From positions 10,499,719-10,563,718 of the forward strand of contig CM030834.1 of assembly GCA_018105865.1 (NCBI GenBank): a stretch of DNA of 64,000 nt, in the 5' to 3' direction. This DNA is from Metaphire vulgaris. Taxonomy: Eukaryota; Annelida; Clitellata; Crassiclitellata; Megascolecidae. Below are positions 58,291 to 64,000 of the stretch, in pieces (position 1 is the first letter of the stretch; each line of letters starts with the position of its first letter). Under the pieces are notes generated by a model. It did no database searches and was not told the origin of the DNA. It saw nothing but the letters and a program-made list of their open reading frames with translations. The position numbers and the translations under genes were made by a program.

Positions 58291-58362
58291 CGTCTAACTA
58301 TACCGCAACACGTTATGCATGATCTGCAGACGAGTAGACCTAAGCATGTACGAACGGACGTT

Positions 58363-58365
<3 letters not shown>

Positions 58366-58414
<49 letters not shown>

Positions 58415-58480
58415 TGGACAGAGGAGGGAGAGAGAGAGAGAGAGGGATGGACAGAGGAGGGAGAGAGAGAGAGAGAGAAA
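58366..58480. repeat. (GA)n with two GGGATGGACAGAGGAGGG units
   Basis: GA dinucleotide runs are separated by two identical 18-base interruptions (about 58410 and 58444). More GA-rich sequence follows at 59165-59410. Confidence 0.92.
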
Positions 58481-58724
58481 AGGAGAAGCGCATGTTGTTC
58501 GAGGAATTCCTTCTCATTGCGTTGGCTAATACTACTACTGAGCTACAGGTGCTGGTATAGTTCGAAGAAGCGGCGCTCGTGAAAAATCGCGCTTCTATTT
58601 ATAGAGAAATAATTAGCACAGGGCATAACGCGCACAAAGGCATTTCAGTGACTCAAAGATACTTACTAGTACTTCTCCAGTACTCGAGCAGCATAGTCAC
58701 GCCGCGAATAGGCGCTTATTTTAA

Positions 58725-59160
58725 CAGCAGCAGCAGCAGCAGCCACGGCCACGGCCACAACAACAGAGAGTGAGAAGAGATGAAAGATAGACAGAGGTGG
58801 AGCAGCCACAGCAGCAGCAGCAGCAGCAGAAAAGACGAAGGGGAGAGCGGATAGAGAAGGCGATGCATCTCTCAGCCTTTTTATAATGCGCTGTCGACGT
58901 TCCGACAGCAACCGGCCGATGTAGTCGGTCGAAGGGTTCGCGAAGGGCGGCGGCCGACGGTGGCATCTTCTGACCGAGTAGGCATCGGCTAGTTAAGAGC
59001 GGCTCTGGCATTCCGTCGGTTACCCAGCGTCGGCGGCGGTGGCGGCGGCGTGCTGCTGCGGCGCGGCGCAGGGACATGCACTTGCCGCCGGTCGACTCCG
59101 CGTGCCGACGACCTGCCACCATCGCCGCCGCCGCCGCCGCCGCCGCCTCAGTTGGCTCAT
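58725..59160. promoter_or_regulatory. GC-rich, CpG-containing block
   Basis: CAG/GCC and CCG repeats with many CpG dinucleotides stand out from the AT-rich surroundings. Such blocks often mark promoters or 5' exons, but no transcription unit could be tied to this one. Confidence 0.3.
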
Positions 59161-59409
59161 CTGCAGCTGCAGAGAATCAGAGGCAGAGAGTGAGACAGGA
59201 AGCGGCAGGAAGAGATACACGAAGAGAGATAAGAAGTGACAGAAAGACAGAGAGAGAGAGAGAGGGAGGGAGGAGAGACAGGTAGAGAGAGAAAGAGTCA
59301 GAGAGAGATAGATATGTTGAAACAGACAGGAAGAGAGACGGTAAGAAGCACAGAACAGAGGAAGATGGAGAGAAGATGAGAGAGACAGTGAGAGGGAGGG
59401 AGAGAGAGA

Positions 59410-60284
59410 ATCAGCCGTTCCTCTGCGGCTGCGTTAGTTCTCGCTGCTTTTACTTACTTACTTCGGCCTAGTTTCTTCGTAATATGTCAACTTGTTACCA
59501 TTCGGGTTTTCTTCTCTTTGTGCGTCGTCTGATCGCTTGCTTTCAGAGCGTTCGCTTTTATGAGTCCGGAGAAGATGTTTACATCGCCATAACTTACCTG
59601 CTTAACATCTTCGTTCCCGAGGCTCGGGCACATTTGCTTCTCAACCTTTGGCAACTGGTCAGGTGGTCTGTGAGGGTGGGTGGGTGGGTGGGTGGGAGTG
59701 GCGTCTTAATTTGAAGCTGGGTGTTAGTGGCCTTTCTTCGCTTCCCCCGCGAAGGCTTCGTTTAAGCTTCTTTCAACGGACACTTTCTTGTCTGCACTCT
59801 GCACTGATCTGTCGTGGAATGAGTGCCAGCGGAAACATCTCACTCGTTACTAAATTGAAGGCTAAACCCAAACGGGTGCTGTAGCGAACGGCACTTCTGC
59901 TTTTAAATAGTTTGCATTTTCGCGGCATTGAATTTCTGCTTTGAAAAAAGAATAGGAGTCCACTGCGGGAAATTGGGAGGCGGTCAATGTTGCAAAGTTC
60001 ACCTTTGCATGAGAGTAGGTACAGTCTCACCTGTGTCTAAATTTTAAAGTGCTGTTGATTGATGCTCTAGTTTTAGTTGTCAGCATCTTAGGATTGCAAA
60101 AACTGGAAAATTTAGGTTTGATCCTTAATTTTACTTTCTGAAGATTTGTGCTCGAAAGTAATCATTCCTCATGAGTTGATCATAAGTCGATGCCTTTGCT
60201 AGAAAAGACAAAAAACAACTCGTGTCCCAAAACAATTTTGATTGTCACCTATAGTCTGAAGTTTCGATTTGTTGCACTGTAGAC
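59410..60284. other. Stretch without a supported gene
   Basis: An open frame at 59484-59714 has no recognisable domain. A GGGTG run lies at 59673-59695. The rest is ordinary unique sequence. Confidence 0.4.
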
Positions 60285-60588
60285 CAGTGGCGGTTCCAAG
60301 AATTCTTGGTGGGGAGATGCAAGGAATTTTTAGGAAGTTGGTGGGGATGCAATGAATGTACAGTATAGGAAGTTGGTGAATGCATGGTGAAATGAAATCC
60401 CGTAAAAGGTTGGCAAGCAAAAAAGGGTCATTGACAGTGTTTCCCCCGACAAATGTACATAACATTTTCTGAAAAAGGCAGGCGCTGACAAGAAAAATGT
60501 CATCAGCTCTATTTTGTATACAGATAGGCCTACACAGCGTCAAACATTGATGGCAAGCAAAAAGGCTCGGTGGGGGATGCATCCCCAG

Positions 60589-62794
60589 TAGGGTGGAGTG
60601 AAAAACTTTTTCTCAGTGATGTAAATGTAATAGTTTGGAAAAGTTGTGTTATGGTATAGAGAGAAACTGTGCAAAAATCACTTAACTGGATTAATGTTTA
60701 AAATCCCCAAAAAGTTTCAGTAATATTGCTAATTGTTAATTGGGTATGTTTCTGCGTTGGGATATATCCTCTATTCCCATTGTCTCACACAAGGGGAACC
60801 ACCAGCTGCCTGTGTGATGAAAAACAAGGTGCCTGCAAAGGATCGTGAATTTCTGTTGGATTTCTTTCCATCACGGAATGTGGGGATATTCTAAAGATTG
60901 ATTTCTCTGCATCACAACCATCCACAAGTGGGCAAGCAGATGTTCCTGTTGAAGTCATCAGTAGACCTAATGAAGATACAAGACAGATAGTGATACTCCT
61001 AAATGACAACTATGATCCGCCAAGTAAGTAAGGTAAAAGAACAAAAAGACCTCTTCACAAGTGCGAATTTCTCTGCATAATATATCTTTAATAGCTGCAT
61101 GACATGTATTCTGTATCAGATAAGGTAGGTAGCTGCCCTATCTTCGGCATGTTTTCAAGACATTGTACTCGTTTATGAAGACGATAAAACCCTCATTTAG
61201 ACAGAAGCAAAATGAGAATTGAAGGGAAAGGAAAAGAACGGAACTGAATGAAGAGGAGGACAGCAATGTTATCAATGTGTTTCTTTTGATGGAAGTTAAA
61301 ACACTAGTGCCTAAGAAGAAAGATGGGATATATCATATGAAAACTGTAATTGAGGAGTGTGTGGCAATTGTTTAGGAGTCAGGTTGGTCACGTTTCACCG
61401 AGAAAGAATCTGCGATTTGAATCAAAACGTGTATTGTGTACATGTTAAAAGAGAAAGGAGCTGACTTACAGAAACTGGTTGCTACTGGTTGCGATGGTAC
61501 TGTAACTAATACTGGGAAATCAGGAGCTATTATGAGGTTGTTAGAAGAAGTAAGGTGATCTTTGCAGTGGGTAAACTACCGGTACAGGACCTAAGGGGTT
61601 TCTGGTCCACTTGTCAGCAGCTACAAACTTGTCAGAACTTTTCCATTGTAGGTTTCGATTTAATTGAAGGAGAGATACCCATTGTAACATGCGAAGACTT
61701 AAGTTCAGATAGGTTTGGAAGGCTATAACAATTGGTGACTGTTCACAGAGTTTGGCATCACGCGACCCAAGGAAACTCGCACATTCAAGATGGCTTGCAA
61801 CAGCTAACCGAGGTACGGAAAACCCAACTGAAAATTTGAAAAACTAGCAACTTATGATTATACTCCAGTCTGGTTTCATATCGAAATGAAACCATCCTGC
61901 AAGGACGGAGGGCACCAACTTTGGAAGACAATTTCATTATCACGATACCTTCCTGTAGAACTTAAATTAGTAGCTGATCCGGCAATCCAAAGAAACGGCT
62001 ACTTTGGACATGAAGAGAATCTACTGCTGGCAATGTTATTAGATGCAGATGCACAGCAACACATCAGAGAAGGTAGTGCTATGATGAAGAATACTGAAAG
62101 CTAGACGTACTTCAAATATTACTCGAATTCCAAAATTCAAAATTCCAGTGTTCAATTTGATGCTGCCAGTTAGGCCTATATTGACTTAATTAACTGGCAC
62201 AAGAAACAACTATCAGCTCCTCCTCTACTTTCTAACCTCTCATAATAAAGAGCGCAGATCAGCAGTTGAACTTTCAAGATTTTATATTCTCAAACTGAAA
62301 GATGTGTGAAAGCTAGTAACTGAGGCGAGTGCTGCAGTATGTGGTCATTGCAATTTGATTATTCTAGCACAAAATCAGTCTTCAGAAGAATCAGACAGAA
62401 ACCTGTGCTTTCAAAAGCGCATATTGTGTAATTGAGCCGGCATGTACTGTGCTTTGCATATTGTGAGACATAACGAAGATTATAGGGTCTATAAGTTTGC
62501 AATAGAAAATGTTTGTAATTCTGTTTACCTCTTTACAAAAGGAGTGTTGGATAATTGTATTGCTTGCATTATTAAAATAAAACAGTTGTACGTAAATGAA
62601 TAAGGCCTATATGCCAAAATGCAATAATTGCACAAAATGCCCAAACTTCATCGTCTCTGGGGAGGCTCTTAACGTTCATTTAAAAATTCAAAATTTTCAC
62701 TGAACAAATCACTGATACCTTGCACAACTTTCCCCCACTATTAGAATTTTAAATTCGAAAATTTTTAAAATTTCGTCCTTTTCACTCCACCCTA
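60589..62794 (+). mobile_element. 2.2-kb TIR transposon carrying an uncharacterised GCDGT-family protein
   Basis: TAGGGTGGAGTGAAAA at the left end is exactly repeated in inverse at the right end (TTTTCACTCCACCCTA). A perfect 8-bp duplication ATCCCCAG flanks it (60581-60588, 62795-62802). The ends and duplication are hAT-like. The interior carries a decayed coding region described next. It is inserted in the right part of the 60285 MITE. Confidence 0.93.
61380..62260 (+). pseudogene. Decayed uncharacterised transposon-borne protein (GCDGT family)
   Basis: Reading across frames: SGWSRFTEKESA (about 61380), YMLKEKGADLQKLVATGCDG with TVTNTGKSGAIMRLLEE (about 61441-61550), QWVN, GPKGFLVHLSAATNLSELF (about 61590-61640), then SRWLATANRGTENP, DYTPVWFHIEMKPSCKDGGH (about 61855-61910) and ADPAIQRNGYFGHEENLLLA with MLLD (about 61974-62050). 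The C-terminal region has DLINWHKKQLSAPPLL (about 62180-62225). I know this motif series from large sets of unnamed invertebrate proteins. Stops and frameshifts throughout. In the C-terminal part TAGGCCTA interrupts a serine-tyrosine pair; taking out six bases leaves an open, family-like reading. Confidence 0.65.
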
Positions 62795-63107
62795 ATCCCC
62801 AGTCATATCCAACGTGGAACCACCACTGCTGTAGGCCTAAAAGTAAGATTTCTTTCCACGAAAGATGATTTTCTGCAGCATCGTACCACTAAGACTGCAA
62901 AACAACGGGTCTAAGTAAAGTAAAAGTACAGTAAAAAGTTTAAAAAACACGAAATTTCTATAGCGCTGTCCGAAAGCTTGGCGCAATGCACCAGCTTATT
63001 CACGAGCGTTCAAACTTACATACAGTACTTACCGATTCGAAAACATGCAACTGTTACTGTATAAGTGAAAGTACGTGTGAATGTGAGTGAGTATGTGTGT
63101 GTAAGAG

Positions 63108-63290
63108 CATAGGCGTCCGGAAGGGGATGCAGTTGCACCCCCTGGAAAATTATGGTTATGAAAAAGTTAAATTACTCGTTTCTTTAGTCACAAAACCTTA
63201 TTTTGCACCCCCCTGAAAAATGTTTTCATTTCTTTCGTCACAAGACTCTGTTTTGCACCCCCCCTGGAAAAATTTCTGCGGACGCCCATG
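63108..63290. mobile_element. 183-bp MITE, CATAGGCGTCCG ends
   Basis: The ends are CATAGGCGTCCGGAAGGGG and TGCGGACGCCCATG; the flanks TGTAAGAG and TGTGAGAG match at 7 of 8. TTTTGCACCCCCC recurs inside. Confidence 0.88.
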
Positions 63291-63691
63291 TGTGAGAGAG
63301 AGAAGCTGCTTAATCGTAACAACCAGCTATAAAATGTACTCAATTTAGCATATTGCAGCAAAATCAAAACATGATGTGATATCGGAATTACTGAATATTA
63401 TTATTAAACCTATACCATATTATTGTCGGTTCGGTTGACATATGGCCGGGAAAAATTGCTTTCCTAAGATTAAACGTCTGGGAAAGAGTTTCTGCAGCCG
63501 TAAATTTACTTTATATTATTTGCAACATTTAGGCACACTCCTTACCCTTCCTCCAAGAGTTTGTCCAACTTGTCGCTGCAATATCACATAATCGTCATCA
63601 GCATGAGAACATGCATGTCTGATATAGGAGTTCATTATATCTATAGAGATGACTACGACACGATGGGCACTTTTGTCGACAAAATAATACT

Positions 63692-63692
<1 letters not shown>

Positions 63693-63780
<88 letters not shown>
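63693..63780. repeat. (AAT)n microsatellite
   Basis: Pure AAT array of about 29 units, immediately before an RTE-type LINE fragment. Confidence 0.97.
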
Positions 63781-63781
<1 letters not shown>

Positions 63782-64000
63782 GAAGGCGAAAGGTATGGAG
63801 CAGAGACATGGATTATATCCAAGGCCATGGAGAAGAAATTGGAAGCCACAGAAATGTGGTTCTGCGAAGGATGCTGAGGATTTCATGGACGGAAAAGAAA
63901 ACCAATGAAGAGATTTTGAACGAAATTGGAATAGAAATAAGTCTGATGGCAACCATCAAAAAAGGCAGCTTTCCTTCTTCGGACATGTAATGAGGAAGGA
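63781..64000 (+). mobile_element. RTE-type LINE fragment, cut by the window edge
   Basis: The + strand reads AETWIISKAMEKKLEATEM, then RRMLRISWTEKKTNEEILNE and LSFFGHVMRK, across frames. This is the C-terminal part of RTE reverse transcriptases after the palm domain, the same region as the fragment at 25915-26366 but on the other strand. It is decayed and runs off the end of the window. Confidence 0.88.

Larger units (their letters stand above)
60285..62828. mobile_element. CAGTGGCGGTTCC-family MITE containing a nested transposon
   Basis: The left end CAGTGGCGGTTCCA and the right end TGGAACCACCACTG are inverted repeats, with flanks CTGTAGAC and CTGTAGGC (7 of 8). Without the 2.2-kb insert and one copy of its duplication, the element would be about 330 bp, close to its relative at 48731-49022. 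It has three reversed pyrimidine motifs (about 60412, 60490, 60552). Confidence 0.9.

Overview
The window is nuclear DNA from an animal. It is AT-rich, has spliced genes with phase-compatible introns, dense microsatellites, a hairpin matching the bilaterian microRNA miR-190, and many DNA transposons and decayed LINEs. A bilaterian, probably a marine invertebrate, is the safest statement; I cannot fix the phylum from sequence alone.

Two host protein genes are supported, both on the + strand. A CAS-family docking protein (p130Cas/NEDD9/EFS type) is encoded by an SH3 exon (12120-12454) and one very long exon (13557-16088). The latter carries the YxxP substrate region, a serine-rich helical region, a Src-binding segment and the C-terminal focal-adhesion-targeting domain. 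Its first tiny coding exon was not found. A short-chain dehydrogenase of the retinol/17-beta-hydroxysteroid type is complete in four exons (22688-23018, 24551-24815, 27836-28005, 28973-29268; 353 codons), with transposons inside all three introns. A miR-190-like hairpin lies at about 35376-35455. In flies and vertebrates miR-190 sits in a talin intron, but no talin exon is recognisable here.

Most of the rest is mobile DNA. 1-12 kb: AT-rich sequence, a 2.1-kb element carrying a decayed invertebrate protein family (2582-4680), two smaller elements and a decayed piggyBac (9761-11488). 16-22 kb: gene-poor, then a 2.25-kb element holding piggyBac and hAT-like pieces. 22-29 kb: the dehydrogenase gene with short transposons, an RTE-type LINE and a tRNA-like SINE in its introns. 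29-57 kb: about twenty short terminal-inverted-repeat elements, a mariner remnant, a CR1-like LINE with another LINE inserted in it, long microsatellites and a 5S-like sequence. 57-60 kb: GC-rich and purine-rich sequence with a possible minus-strand exon. 60-63 kb: a 2.2-kb transposon nested in a smaller one. The window ends inside an RTE-type LINE.

Three patterns cut across these features. The palindrome TAGGCCTA occurs 23 times where about one is expected, and at two sites comparison with a known sequence suggests that it arose by adding six bases (GGCCTA) at a TA dinucleotide. A 19-base motif close to GACCTTTTTTGCTTGTCAG recurs about 35 times inside elements with different ends. About 30 elements have CAGTG-, CAGGG- or TAGGG-type ends, most with 8-bp target duplications, some carrying protein families I know only as uncharacterised. 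All counts were made by eye.
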